A stretch of 64,000 nt of DNA, taken from the NCBI GenBank assembly GCA_013180625.2, contig SNVD02002644.1:1-64000 (forward strand), read 5' to 3'. This DNA is from Boswellia sacra. Lineage: Eukaryota > Streptophyta > Magnoliopsida > Sapindales > Burseraceae. This document shows positions 10,975 to 24,600 of the stretch, one piece after another (the stretch's first letter is position 1; every line of letters begins with the position of its first letter). The notes below the pieces were generated by a model. That model saw nothing but the letters and a program-made list of their open reading frames with translations, did no database searches and had not been told where the DNA came from. A program made the translations under genes and the position numbers.

Positions 10975-12425
10975 TGATATTTATGATTAAAGCTTAAACC
11001 AATTAGCAAGAAAAGAATGTTTTAGGCATATTAATATATGTATAAGTATATTATTCTATAGTTCATACATATATATTTCGTGCACATATTGTGCGATTTC
11101 TGTGCAAAAACAAGAAAATAATGTTAAATTTAAATAAACAAAAAAAATCTCTAATTACTAATACTTATTTTCTCACAAAAATAAATTCTCCACAATTTCT
11201 ACTCAAATATCAATATTGTCGATTCTATAGAAGGCGAACAATAAGTTTTGACATTGTGGACGATAGCAAATAATATCTCTTGTTATAGATGCTCTATCAA
11301 GGGCTATCCAGAAACTTTGTTTCTAGGTTATGCCAAAAATGTTTTTATGAGTGCAATATTTATGGGTCCATCAATTTCATATTTAGAGATACAATATCCA
11401 TAATTGTTTATCTATGCAAGAAGACCTCTTAGAAAGGCAACAAAATGTGGAAAATGGAAATATTCATATTGTGATCTATGGTTGCACGTTAATGCAACAA
11501 CTAAATTTAAACCTTATAGATTGATTGTGAAGAATTATCTGTGAAGGCCATGGAAAAATTATTCACAAACAATTATACCGAAATCCTATTTAGATGGCAT
11601 TCTTGATGACAAGGGTTGGCTTGAGTTCAATGGTAGTGTTTCTCTGAGAACACTGTATTATGCTGAATAAGTAAAGTCAAATTGTATGGCTATATGTCAT
11701 GTTATAAATAATGCTATTGAAGTGTAGAATTTCAATGTCCAAAAGTTTATACGTGGAAGCAATTGGCTTCTATAACTAGGAGTTCCATTCATTTGTGGTT
11801 CTATTGTATATTATTACCTGTTTTTATAGTGTGATCTTATTTATTCTGTTTTTTTTTTCTTTTGTGTAGTGCTCAAGAAACATTTATTCAAATGTAATAA
11901 CATATATTAATTATAAAGAAAAGTATACAAATTTAACTTTGTTTAACCAATTTCTTTTTAAATTGCTTATATTTTGAAATATTCCTATGTTTATATTCCT
12001 ATGATTATGCAAGGGCAATTTACAAAGTAGCCAATTTCAGAAGTGGTGTTCTAAAATTTAGCCAAACCACAACTTTTTATTGTCTAATGTAACACCCTTT
12101 AATACAAGTCATGAGCCTTATTATTTTACTATTGTCTTATTATTTTTAATGAGGACATAATGGTAATTCCGACCTTAAGTAAGGAATGTGACTTGGGAAA
12201 TACGGGATTAAATGGTTGATTTGAGATAGTCAATTTTTAAACTTTACTATTCAATTGTTAAAATTCTGCTAGTTGCTCGACAGATTTAGGTTTGATTTAA
12301 AAACTAATTTATTTGAGAAAATATTCTGTAAAATCAATTTCTATTCTCGTTATGCAATGATAAGTTAGGGCATACTTTAGCGCTTTTGGTTATTTCTTGT
12401 TTTTTCTATTTATATAAAATATATA
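10975..12425 (+). repeat. Segmental duplication, copy B2 (with PME pseudogene 5)
   Basis: Partner of 7900-9750, starting at the PME promoter remnant TTTTAGGCATATTAATATATG and continuing through the PME second exon into the same 3' DNA. It has a short extra piece near 11850-11880 not seen in B1 and lacks the B1 stretch at 9110-9540. Confidence 0.8.
11268..11800 (+). pseudogene. PME pseudogene 5 (second exon only, many stops)
   Basis: Same blocks as pseudogene 4: NISCYRCSIKGYPETLF, then a degraded IDFIFG region, and near the end FNVQKFIRGSNWL. The catalytic QDTL has become PETL and frames change several times. Non-functional. It arose with pseudogene 4 by duplication of an already exon-1-less copy, since both lack exon 1 and share the same leader remnant. 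Confidence 0.8.
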
Positions 12426-14420
12426 GGATAGCCCATAGCTACTGCGAATTGACACAAAAGTAAAAACCCTAATTCTATAACAACATCACAGGGAGAAAAT
12501 TAAAGCAAAAAAATCGCGCTAATAAGAAAAGAAGACTGTCCCACAACTACAAGTTTTGGTTGATCCACAAAGAAAAGAAATAGGAAGTCTTCACAAATCC
12601 GGATTCTTTATTCGGATTCTTCACGAGTAGAGAAACCCTAACTCTAAAACAATAACACAATGAGAAAAGGAAAGAAATGACACCAATAAAAGAAGTTTTT
12701 CTCCTCCAGTGGGTTTTTTTATTTTATTTTTCAAATTTCGTAATAATAAATTTAATTAAATTAATTGACTATAAGATCTTTATTAATTATTGTATTTATG
12801 AATATGCATTTATAATTATATGTATATAAAGTAAATTCAATAGATATTAATAATCAACAAAAATATAAATTCATATTTATTTAATATGTATTTATAAACT
12901 TTAAATTATCTTAAAAATATGCCTATCTTGGCACTATAATATTAATTTTTTGGGTTTTGACATTAAACTAAAAAAATATATAATTTAAATTTTGGTATCA
13001 ACTACTCAGCATAAACTTTTATATAAATTAAAAACATATATATATGTGAATTTTTAAAATTATTATAAATTATTATTATTTATGTAAAACATTTGTATAA
13101 AATAATTTATGTAATTTTTTAATTGTTAAAAAATTGATACTAAATATTACAAATAAATAATACACAGTCCATTTTAATCATTTATACTTAATAAAAACTG
13201 CAATCCTAAACACTTCTATCCTACTTTTGGAAAGCGAAATAATTTTTAAAAGTTGGTTTACTGAAAACCCTGTAACTTTTTATAAGTTGCTTATTCCTTC
13301 ACTAAATAAGAAGCTAACAACAACCTCAAAGTGTCTCTATATTAAAATGATTAATTGTTCTAATAATTTATTACACAAGTTACTGAATGAAATTTCCACT
13401 TACAATAATACACATGCAGTAAGAAAAGATAAGAAGATGAAAAGGTAGTGGAGCACCAATTAAATCCTCCCCAATACATCTAATTAATTAGACTGATTTT
13501 TCCCATCTGTTTGAATGCGCGTTTGTGTATTACAATTAGTTAGGGCAGGCATATATAACATGGCAGCATGCTACCTATGGTATACAGAAGGCACGTAATT
13601 GATGCTTGTAGCTAGTGTACATGTCGTCTTAATTTGAATAGATTCTGCTTGCTTTAGTTAATTTTTATGTTCATGAGGTGTTGGCAAGTAGTTTCATATC
13701 ATTTTGACTTGTTCATTCTCATTATCTCTGAACCTTTGATATCGATTGACGATATCTACACAGAACAGACCTTACCTAATTCTTCAAGAGATATATATTT
13801 TAATGTATGGGTATGGTTCAATGAGATTTTTGCTAGGTTATGTATAGTTGACATTAGAGAGTCGTAGTACTTTAAGAAACGTCTTTTGAAAGATAAAGAA
13901 TGCTCAATCTCTATCATTGATTAAATTAATATCAAGGGGCTGTTTATGAACAACATATATGTTTTAAGGAGATGTATCAAGACTTGTGAAAAATTGTTTA
14001 AACACTTATTTTGGTATATCATATTAGGTATTATGTTTTGTTATTGTACTTTTGTATTCTTACAGTTACTCCTAATATGTCGAATGCTGGCAAATGAAAT
14101 CCATTTTGTACTATATGAATAACGATATTCATATGAAATTATATCTCTAATTTGTGTCAAAAGATATGTATTCAATTAATAATTACCAAGCAGATGAATC
14201 GGTGATAAAATAAATGATATTTTAATTTAAAATTATGCATGTAATTTGAGATGCATGATTTTAGGAAGTGTATCATTACTTGTATTACATATTTTTTTAT
14301 TGTGGTAAATGGTAGTTTTAGAAGGTATAAGCTAAGCTCTAATTGAATCCTCCATGGCTAGGGTAGGCTGGTTGTTAGTTTTGCATAGTCCCTCGAAAGC
14401 TTATTGGGATGCTCAGTGAT
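12426..14420. other. AT-rich intergenic DNA
   Basis: No convincing gene. A diverged direct repeat starts with AAACCCTAATTCTA (about 12463) and AAACCCTAACTCTA (about 12630). Two open frames of 66-73 codons (13227-13448 and 13667-13867) lack recognisable motifs and have AT-driven composition, so I do not call them. Confidence 0.5.
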
Positions 14421-14429
14421 TTTCCAGCC

Positions 14430-14770
14430 AGCCACGATGTCTCCGTCATCGTTGGATTAAAGCACACAATTGACATCTTTATTGAGTTTCGCTAGTCAAT
14501 GAGGTAATTAAGAGATTTAGTGGTAGAGCTTGCCGGCCCCTTCTCCTGATCTTACCTCATACAACTCACCTGATTTGCATCTGTATCTCTTTACAACAAA
14601 CTATCCCAAACTTCTTTGAACAAGTTTGTAACTACTTTATGTTCAATTAATATGTTTTCTTTTTTTTTTTTTGGTTTTTAGCTTTGTTTCCAATCCCTTG
14701 AATTCATCTTTTTTACTACTCAATTTACATCAAATTTCCAAATCCTCAAATGCATTAATTCATATTACTA
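14430..14770 (+). repeat. Dispersed PME-upstream segment, copy 1
   Basis: Lies about 0.9-1.2 kb upstream of the intact PME gene. It resembles the reverse complement of 46370-46640 and, more weakly, of 34290-34620 (shared blocks such as CTAGTCAATG, AGCTTGCCGG, TATCTCTTTRCAACAAAC). In the second and third copies the same segment lies upstream of a minus-strand PME pseudogene and a PME promoter relic, so it marks the extent of the duplicated block. Confidence 0.6.
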
Positions 14771-15418
14771 AAACCAGATAAACAAGCAAAATGATCTTTC
14801 TTGTTTCAAACTAGAAGTTTCACACGTATTTGACTAATTATTTGGCTTAGATTCATTGGTTATTAAGTCATTATAGGGATCTATAATCTCTTGATAAAGA
14901 TTATTATCAAATTTTACTAAAAAATGTGAACTATATCATATTCTAACATTGTGATTAGCTTGCCCTCATCAACTGCGTAGAAAAACAAACACATCATTAA
15001 GGGTATAAGATCATTAAATACTGCAAGTAGTTGAATGATAAACAGTGGATAATAAAAGTTATAATTAATATGATATTGGGACTTGCAAATTTTAATTAAT
15101 TAAAGCCAGCAAAGGTAACGTCTGTTTTAATGGCCGTTCCTTTAAACGTGTTTATGACGTTCTAACTAAATAAACTGAACTTTCATCTTTTAACAATATT
15201 GGAGTTTATCAACATGAACAACGTCGCAAAACAAACATACCATTTCAAGGGTAAAAGATCATCATATACTTCAAGTAATTGACTAAATGACAAACACTTG
15301 ATAATGTTGTGTCGATTCCGTTATTATGAGTTATAGACAAAGTTATCATAATAAGATTTTGCGAAATGGAAAATTTATATGGGGCAAGAAAAGCCTATTT
15401 TAGCTAAATTTATAACAT

Positions 15419-15428
15419 GTATAAATGG
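15419..15428 (+). promoter_or_regulatory. TATA box and conserved PME promoter module
   Basis: GTATAAATGG lies about 210 bases before the start codon, preceded by AAGAAAAGCCTATTTTAGC and followed by TTTAGCGTTTTAGAG. The same module precedes PME pseudogenes 1 and 2, is decayed before 4 and 5, and occurs on the minus strand before the pseudogene at 33492 and at about 44.6 kb, so it is the ancestral core promoter of this family. Confidence 0.7.
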
Positions 15429-15629
15429 CCATTGCCTTTAGCGTTTTAGAGTCAGATTAGTAAATGGATTCATTTTCATAGGTGTATGGCAAGAGCTCAT
15501 TTCCTCCACTTGCTTTCTCTGCCTTCATAGATTGAAAGTATAGCCTCATTCACACAAATTATTTCGGGTTTTATGATCAACCTTGTTTCAAATTAATTTC
15601 AAAAGAAGTTCCTCTCGAGAACGTATACC

Positions 15630-17034
15630 ATGTTGATTTTATTAACCTTATTTTTTAGTCTTGTCCAATGTAAATATCCGAATGTCATAGTTTCTCTTGA
15701 TGGAAGTGGTGATTTCAATTCAATTGGATCAGCTATACAACAGGCACCCAATTATACTAAAGTTCCTTACTCCATTTATATCAAAAAAGGAGTATATCAA
15801 GAGAAAGTGTTTGTTGATAAAGAAAAAACAAATATTGTCATTTACGGTGATGGTATAAGCAAGACCGTAATTACTTATAACAAAAGCAATGGTTCGGGAA
15901 CAGAAACAAAATATACTTCCACTGTGGGTAAGTGCTTTTGCATGTCATGCTCTTTTTTCTTTCATAAAAAACTACAATATATAGCTGAATTTAGGAGTTG
16001 CTATGAGTTTTTGCACAACTTTATTTTTTTTTTTCAATAACCTAAATAAATTGTGGAGTTTTTATGCAGTTGTGTAAATTGTTGAGTTATCAAGCTGTTT
16101 TTTAGTTAGTAGATAGCTTAAGACAACTTACTTGACTTCTATTTGGTTGTCTAACACATCAAGTCCAACAAAAATTTAAGTTGTCCAATGACTTCTATAC
16201 AATATTGTTCGATGAGCTGATAATAAAATTAAATTTTGACTATAAAAGACCCTCTAACAATTGGTTTACATACGCATTTTCGCCAACATTTTTTAATGGC
16301 AAGATTAAAAGTCTTTGACTAGTATGATTTCTTCCACAGACATAAATGCTTCATGGATTCTAGTCAAAAGCTTGAGTATTGTTAATAGTGCGGGTGCAGA
16401 AGGGAGACAAGCTATGGCTCTGCGAACTGCAGGGGACAACATTGCTTTCTATGGATGCTCAATAGAAGGATATCAGGACACTTTGTTCACAGCTTATGGC
16501 AGGCAATTCTTTTACAATTGCCTTATTTATGGTACCATCGACTTCATATTTGGTAATGCAGCTGTTGTGTTTCAAAACTCTTTTATTTATGTTAGAAAAC
16601 CACTTGAAGGGCAAGAAAATGTGATCGTATCGGATGGACGAGAACAGGCAAATCAAAACAATGGAGTTGTGATCCATAATTGCACAATTACAGCAGCACC
16701 TGAATTTAGAGCTTATATGAAAAATGTCAAGACATATCTTGGAAGGCCATGGAGAAAATGGGCACGAACAATTATTATGGAATCCTATTTAGATGTCCTT
16801 ATTGATAAAAAAGGTTGGCTTGGGAAGACGGGAATTTCTACTGGAAATTTGTATTATGCTGAGTATGCAAATCGGGGACCTGGATCATCTACTCAGGGTA
16901 GGGTCAAGTGGGCTGGCTATCATGCTCTCAAGTATCCAATCCAAGTCAGAGATTTTACTGTCAAAAACTTCATCCATGGAAGTGATTGGCTGCCACAACT
17001 ACGGGTTCCATTCATTCCAGGTTTAATTGGATAA
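15630..17034 (+). CDS. Pectin methylesterase (pectinesterase), type II, intact two-exon gene
   Basis: Removes methyl esters from homogalacturonan in the cell wall, giving acidic pectin and methanol. Exon 1 is 15630-15927 (donor GTAAGT), exon 2 is 16340-17034 (acceptor TTCCACAG); joined they encode 330 residues. A hydrophobic start (MLILLTLFFSLVQC) acts as signal peptide, and there is no inhibitor-like pro-region, so this is a type II enzyme. Family blocks: GVYQE (54-58), QAMALR (123-128), YQDTLF (144-149), DFIFGN (167-172), LGRPW (233-237). Catalytic residues Q123, Q145, D146, D167 and R235 have exactly the spacing of the carrot enzyme (Q113, Q135, D136, D157, R225). The start is the only ATG giving a signal peptide. 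It is the only undamaged member of a cluster of seven copies; its expression site cannot be told from sequence. Confidence 0.93.
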
Positions 17035-18031
17035 AAACACTGTTTTCTATTGATATATATCCTATATGCTAATGTCTTCTATTGCAACATTTTGAATTAG
17101 TGTTTTACTTTTTAGTTAGGATCAAGAAATATGCAATCATTCAAATGTAATTAAATTAATACTAAAAAGAAGTATATTTTTTGGACTTCTTTTTTTTTAA
17201 AAAAAAAATTGCGTATGTATATATATATCTTTATGTAAAGACTCTAGTGTACGTGTGTGTTTATATATATATAGATATAGATATTACGGCAAGGTAACTT
17301 TATATATTCCCAGACATTTGCTTACACTAAGGCCCCTAACATATTTCAAATATATCATCAAAAAATCCCTAAAATCGTTAGGACTGTTAATATGCAAGAT
17401 TAAAAGTTAATTATTGCCTGGAAAATGTTGCGATAATATATGTAATGATATAAACTTCCGAATCACTTTTTAAAATCATAAACCTGCTGACGGTTAATTT
17501 TAATAGACTGATAACGACGTTGTAGATATTTTTGTTGACATGTAAATAACCAAAAAAAAAGGCTTTACCTGCACTGGTCCTATATTGGATAGTACTACTT
17601 GTTTTAATGCAATCTTACTTATTAATGTTTTTCTCTTTTGTGTAATATTATAGGAAAAACTTATTCAAAATGTGAAAACGTCACTTTAGACTAAATTTAT
17701 ATTTAACACATTTTTTTGAAAAATTTTAACGAATACATTCCATATATATTGGGGCATATCCTCACTTTTAGATAAAGTTTCGAGTATATATATATATATA
17801 TAAATATATGTCTGTGTGTGTTAACGCCAGTGTGAGGAATTCTTAGTCGGTATACACAAAATTATGTAAACTATATTTCTCACAATTGGATGAGCACTAC
17901 ATTAGACAAATTATGTAATTCGCCGAGAATTCCACGAACAAGAATAAGTATATATAGAAAGTCAATTAAAACACTTTATTTCCCTTCGGCTTTGTTGGCT
18001 TTAACAAGTTGTCCATCGTTGGTTACAGATT
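17035..18031. other. Intergenic DNA between convergent PME and PR10-like genes
   Basis: Contains 3' flanking DNA of both genes, including TA microsatellites near 17220-17285 and 17786-17810. No gene or bounded element seen. Confidence 0.5.
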
Positions 18032-18882
18032 CTAAACATCCATAACCTTCTTCTCACTGAGGTATTTCCCAATAACTTCCGCCATTGTTTCTAGCGGCTT
18101 GGTGGTCACCTCAGAGGCAACATTGGCTAGTTTATCATCAATCTCATATTCAATTGAAGATCTAATAATACTTGATTCAGAATCTTTCTCAATGATCTCC
18201 AGGCGAATTCGATAAGGATCGAAGCCAAGGGCTTTAAACCCTCCTTCAATCATTTCTGTTTCCTTCACACGCTTCTGATCATCAATCTTTGTGAATATTT
18301 CCTTCATATAACCAACTCCGGGGGTCCCTGAAGACACAGAAGAAAGTGGTAAATATTGGAATTAATAAATTTCTCAGACGCCAAATACGTACTGTACGAT
18401 ATCAAACAATTTAGATATAATTTGTAAAAGATTTGAAATAAACACGTTTCCTTATGTTTTACGAAATAATTTTAGATTAAAATTTGATATATAATTTTAA
18501 AATTAATTCCAAACTCCAAATGATATCTTTAATTTTAAGAACCATTTCTGGGTTTCAATCCAAATTCCTCTTAGAATTCGTCATCAAATTATCTAAAATT
18601 GAGTTCTCAAGGTACCCACTTGGAATTATTTTTAATCTAAGCTGAGAAATTACATAAAGTGACTCAAGTATTAAATCGACCAAGATTTAGATGCATACCT
18701 GGAGGAAATGTAAGCTTGACAATGGTGCCGACACCTCCATCACCTTCAATTACTTCTACCTTACCGAGAACATCCGGCAGTAATTGATCAACAAGTCTTC
18801 CGACCTCAAGGCCACGGTAGACATCCCACACCACATCCGCCGGTGCCCCCACCACCGTATCCGCTGAGAGCTGGCCGTGCAT
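18032..18882 (-). CDS. PR10/Bet v 1-family protein, norcoclaurine-synthase-like
   Basis: Two exons: 18882-18699 and 18327-18032, joined by a phase-1 GT-AG intron (GTATGC donor, TTCAG acceptor), encoding 159 residues, the normal size of a Bet v 1-fold protein. The N-terminus MHGQLSADTVVGAPADVVWD, the glycine-rich loop EGDGGVGTI (46-54), the phrase LTFPPGTPG across the splice site and KPLETMAEVIGKYL at the C-terminal helix match the S-norcoclaurine-synthase-like branch. That branch binds small hydrophobic ligands in the cytosol. True norcoclaurine synthases condense dopamine with 4-hydroxyphenylacetaldehyde, but most relatives in other plants have no proven activity, so I do not claim alkaloid synthesis. 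Convergent with the PME gene; a broken copy of exon 1 lies at 39815. Confidence 0.9.
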
Positions 18883-18899
18883 TTAAATAATCTTGACAC

Positions 18900-20928
18900 T
18901 TTATTAATGATAAGGTCCTCATTTATGCTTCTTATAACATTTCCATTGTACTGTTATTATTATTTCTTTCTTCGTTTTTGCTTGTTTACATTATTTAATT
19001 TTGTGGGTTCATATCAAATTTACCAATCAAGATTACTTGAGAATTTCTGTGGCCAGCAATGCTTTGTTCTTTTTTGTATATTCCGCCAAATAATTCTGTA
19101 GACTAGAATCATAAAAAGGTCGGCACATTGCATGCGTACCGGGCACAATGTTTAGATAAACACGTAATTTTGTCTTTGTCTGTACCAAACGACAAAAATA
19201 AATGAAAGGCGGAGAAACGGATAATGCATATCATTCTAGATATTTTCTTGTAAGTGGCTTACTATGTATTCAATGAATTTCTTTTTACAAGGTTTAAATT
19301 GACATTATCATATGAAGATCTTCGTAATGATTAATTCAAATTTTCCATCCTCTTCAATAATTTTGGCAAATAAATTGCTATCTTTATAAATAAATAAATG
19401 AGGAATGTAGAAAGAGTGAAGGAAAGAGAAATAATAGATGAGGTGCCCGAATATTATTGATTAAAAGTGTAAATGGTTTTATATAGAGGTCCCGACCACC
19501 CATTTTTATCAATTAGAAAAGAATGGTAAATGGCCTAATCATCAAACCAATGCGGTTTTGCCGCAGAAAATTAAATATAAATGTCAATATATGTGGTACC
19601 CAGTTGTAGAAAAATCCACCCAACGGTACACGTTTCTTCCATGCTTTATCGGGAGCTAGTAATTTTTTTGGTGCGACCACATCGAACGTAAATGTACTCT
19701 CCGAAATTATTACAAAACGTAAACGGATTGAGGAGAGATAGAATTTTGAAAATGAAACTACGCACAAAATTTACTTCTGTTTTTCTGGAGCACCAAACAC
19801 AGTGGTGAGCAATTCAGCTTTGTTTTTGTTTGCTCCAACGATTGATGTATGCGAAAATTTCACCTATTACTCCTTAGTTTTTGGAGGAAATTGATATATA
19901 AAAAACATGTTTTACAATTTTTGCTATTAAATCTCTCATGTTTTCAGAAATTCATTATTTGCGTTATATGCACTGTAATTGAGAAAATACAATATTATAA
20001 GGAATGTAACTAAGGAATATATAACCAAAAAAATAATTATTATTATTACTTTGCATGGATAAGTAAAAGACTCAAGTTTCACAGAGCAAAATAATGGATT
20101 TTGAATGAGATAATGTTATCAATTAAATTGAATATAATGTTCATACTTAAGACTATGGAAAATCATATTCTTGAGCTTTTATTATCACAATCTCAGTGAA
20201 AAACCAAAAAAGCAAAAGCACAAATCAAAAGTGCTGTGATGTAGGTGTCATCTCCCTCCTTTGGGTATTGTTGGTGACCCTCTAAGGATTTGGGAGCGAC
20301 AGATGAGGTCCTGAGTAAAAGAAATTGGGTGGAAGATAGAAAAGTAAAGTCAAGGTCCTTTTATTGTTTGATTTTACCAGTGATTTACGATAATATATAG
20401 TAGTTTTGACTATAATTAATTTCCAATTTTACTAAAAATATAAAATTTTTGTTTAGATTGACCTAATGCTATGCTAAGAATTCACTTTAAACTAGTAGAT
20501 AAAGGTCAATTATGGTTTCTACACTCGTTTCAGTTAAATAATTGTATTTCATGCACTTACAACATGGACCGGTAGATTAACAATATTTTTTTTATTAATT
20601 AATATTATAAATAATACGGAGGAAATTCGAACAGCGATCATTTGGTCATGACCGTTTTGATATCATGTTAAGTTTATCATTTTTATTAAACACTTATTTT
20701 TATTAATTCTAACAAATTATTACCTCCATTATTTTCTTTAAAAAAAAAGAAAGAAAAGAACGAATCTGATGCACGAAATAGATGCACGAAATAGTTATAT
20801 AGTATATATAGCCATCTATAGGCCGGAAGCAAGATGGACAAAGTTGAACAGAAGTTTCTTGACTAGAAACAATCGCTAATAATACAAATGATTTTCCAAT
20901 AAAACGTGCACAACACTTTAATAATGAA
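18900..20928. other. Intergenic DNA upstream of the PR10-like gene
   Basis: No supportable gene. A short direct repeat GATGCACGAAATA occurs twice at about 20768-20793. The minus-strand open frame at 19767-19513 has no known motif. The copia element begins at 20934. Confidence 0.5.
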
Positions 20929-20933
20929 ACTAC

Positions 20934-21500
20934 TGTTATGCACAAGCGGAAGCGATAACCAACAGAACAACCAAATGCACAACCACAACTATACCAGATA
21001 ATTGAATATAATAGCGACAAAAGAGGCAACCAATCAACCACAATGCAGAAATAGAAAACACACTAAGATTTAACGAGGTTCGGTATAAGTACCTACGTCC
21101 TCGGGCGCCGCTGAAGAAACTTTCCACTATCTTCAAAGAGAATTACAAACTTTTGGGCCACAATACAAATTCCACAACTATTGGGTCAAACTGTAATTAC
21201 CCAAATAGTTGGGCCAAACTGTAATTACCCAAACAATTGGGTAATACTACAAATACCCAAAATCAAAGGAGGAAAAAACAAATATTACAAACTTTAAGGT
21301 CCTTACGAAAAAGGCCCTTAAACTATGAGGTCTTATTTATGAGACCTTACAATTTTGAGGGGGTGAAAGATATTTCAATTTGGTACACTTATATTTCTCC
21401 CACATGGCCTCTTTTATAAGGCCAATGTAAGACCCAACTTTGCTTCTCAAGCAATGTGGGATCTCTCCCACTTTGTTTTCATATGAGCCAAATACCAACA
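20934..21500 (-). repeat. Copia 3' LTR
   Basis: 567 bases, TG...CA ends. Partner at 25766-26331. Contains two tandem copies of a unit with AAACTGTAATTACCCAAA (about 21188-21238). It lies downstream of the Pol reading frame on the minus strand. Confidence 0.95.
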
Positions 21501-21601
21501 AATCTCCACCTTGGCGAATATGCCGACCCATCACAAATTTCTTCTTTTCCCCACATTCTCTATCACAACTGCAACGCCTCCTAATGCGCCCAATGGCGCG
21601 G

Positions 21602-24600
21602 TCAAACAGGCACAATGTTGATCAAGTCCAAACAATGACTGAACTTGATCGCTGTCACAACCTTAGTCAACATATCTGCGGGATTCTCGGCAGTCCCAAT
21701 CTTCTGAAGTAAGATTCTCCCTTCATCAATGATCTCCCGCACAAAATGATACCGAACATCAATATGCTTCGTACGAACATGGAACACTGGATTCTTCGCT
21801 AAGTGGATAGCACTCTGACTGTCAGAATAAAGAGTGATCTTCTTCTGCCCAAGTCCCAATTCATCCAGCAATCCCTGTAACCAAATAGCTTCCTTCACAG
21901 CCTCTGTCATAGCCATATACTCTGCCTCTGTAGTAGACAAAGCCACTGTAGACTGTAAAGTAGACTTCCAACTCACTGGTGCTCTTGCAAGAGTAAACAC
22001 ATAACCGGTTGTCGACCGACGTTTATCCAAATCACCAGCATAATCTGAATCAACATAACCAATAGCATACTGACCACATGTATCATCCCTCTCAAAGACT
22101 AAGCCAACATCTACGATTTTCAACAAATACCGTAGAATCCATTTCACTGCTTGCCAATGTCCTTTACCAGGATCATGCATATACCTGCTCACAACTCCAA
22201 CTGCATGTGAAATGTCGGGTCTCGTACACACCATAGCATACATCAGGCTACCAACTGCATTAGCATACGGAACTCGAGACATGTACTCTCGTTCCTCATC
22301 TGTACTAGGAGATAAAGATGCACTGAGTTTCATATGAGGAGCAAGTGGGGTACTTACAGGTTTTGACTGCTCTGTAATGCCAAACCGCTGTAATACCTTC
22401 TTCAGATACTGCTTCTGAGTCAAACAAATCTTGCTTCTCCTTCTATCTCTGCTAATCTCCATGCCAAGAATCTTCTTAGCTTCACCCAAATCTTTCATCT
22501 CAAACTCTCGATTCAATTGAGTCTTCAACTTTGCAATTTCTTCAACATTCGTCGATGCTATTAACATATCATCAACATACAAGAGTAGATAAATGAAAGA
22601 ACCATCACGTAGCCTCCGAAAATACACACAATTATCAAATTTGCTTCTTGTGTACCTCTGACCCATCATAAACCGATCAAATCGCTTGTACCACTGTCTG
22701 GGAGATTGCTTCAAACCATAAAGCGATCTTTTCAGTTTGCAAACCAAATTTTCCTTACCAGCAACTCTGAATCCCTCTGGCTGAGTCATATAGATTTCCT
22801 CTTCCAAGTCACCATGTAAAAATACAGTTTTTACATCCAATTGAACTAGTTCCATATTCATCTGAGCTACCAAGGCCAATAAAATTCTAATGGAAGAATG
22901 TTTCACAACTGGAGAAAATACCTCATTGTAGTCAATTCCTTCCCTCTGAGCGTAGCCTTTAGCCACCAACCTTGCCTTGTAGCGGATGTCATTCTTGTCA
23001 GGAAATCCATCTTTCTTTGCATATACCCATTTGCACCCAATTGCCTTTTTACCCTTCGGTAGTTGAGCTAGCTCCCAAGTTTCATTCTTCTGAAGAGACT
23101 GCATCTCTTCACTCATAGCTGTCTTCCATCGATCAACTTCAGAACATCTGACTGCCTCTCTATAAGTGGAAGGAACATCAACATCTACAATTGGAAGTGC
23201 ATAGGCCACCATATCAGCAAATCGAGCAGGTTTGCGAATCTCACGTCTTGGCCTATCAACTGCAATAGATTCTTGTTGCTGTTGAGGTTCCTGAGTAGAA
23301 CCCTCACCATCATCTCCCAAATCTCCCTCTGTCATAGGAGTACCATCATCTGTCTCAACAGATCTAACTGGGTTCAATGTCGTCGTTTCAAACTCCACCT
23401 GCTGCTGAGTATGCTCCACCTGCTGTGGAGTACCATTCACCTTTGTCTGGTTTTCTGATTTCTTCAACATTGAAGACTCATCAAATGTCACATCTCTGCT
23501 GGATATAATCTTCCTCGAACTAGGACACCATAGATGATATCCTTTCACTCCTGAAGCAAATCCCAAGAAAATCGCTTTCTTGGCTCTAGGATCCAGCTTA
23601 GATTCTTTCACATGATAATATGCAGTAGAACCAAAAACATGTAAAGAATCATAATCAGAAACAAGTTATCCAGACCATACCTCCAATGGAGTTCTATCAC
23701 CAATAGCAGCTGAAGGTAGACGATTAATGAGATGACATGCATAAGTCACAACCTCAGCCCAAAACTCTTTGCCTAACCCAGCATTAGACAACATACACCG
23801 AACTTTCTCCAGCAATGTCCGGTTCATGCGTTCTGCCACCCCATTCTGCTGCGGTGTACCTCTAACAGTAAAATGACGTACAATACCTTCATCTTGACAT
23901 AATTTCAAAAACTGATCACTGCAATACTCACCACCATTATCTGTTCTGAGATGCTTGATCTTCTTGCCAGTCTGTGTCTCAATCATCTTTTTCCATTTAA
24001 GGAAAACACGGAGTACATCATCTTTCGATTTCAAACAGTACACCCAAGTTCTTCTGGAAAAGTCATCAACAAAAGTAACAAAGTAGTGCCTACCTCCCAT
24101 TGATGCGATCTTGGTAGGTCCCCACACATCTGAGTGAACATAATCAAGAATACCCTTGGTATTATGAATAGCGGTGCCAAATTTCACTCTCTTCTGCTTT
24201 CCCAGAACACAATGCTCACAAAAATCCAGCTTGCAGGTCTTTGCACCTTTCAATAAGCCTCATTTCACCAAACTGAATAAGGCTTTCTCACCTGCATGTC
24301 CCAAACGCATATGCCACAGTCTCGTAATCTCTGAATCTGCATCATTATCAGAAACCGTAGCCGCTGATCCAGTAACCGTACTACCATTATAGTAATACAA
24401 GTTGTTTCTCCTAGTGCCTTTCAATACCACAAGAGCGCCTGAAGTGACCCTCAGAATACCATCTCGAATAGATATACCACAGCCTTTAGATTCTAAGGCT
24501 CCCAAAGAGATGAGATTCTTCTTCAACTTCGGTACATACCGAACATCTGTCAGAACTCTAGTCAGTCCATCATGATTCCTCAATCGGATCGAACCTATCC

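Noticed and set aside
16459..16677. Minus-strand open frame inside PME exon 2
   Set aside because: A shadow of the highly conserved PME coding frame on the plus strand.
19513..19767. Minus-strand open frame of 84 codons
   Set aside because: No recognisable domain, no splice partner, not related to neighbours.
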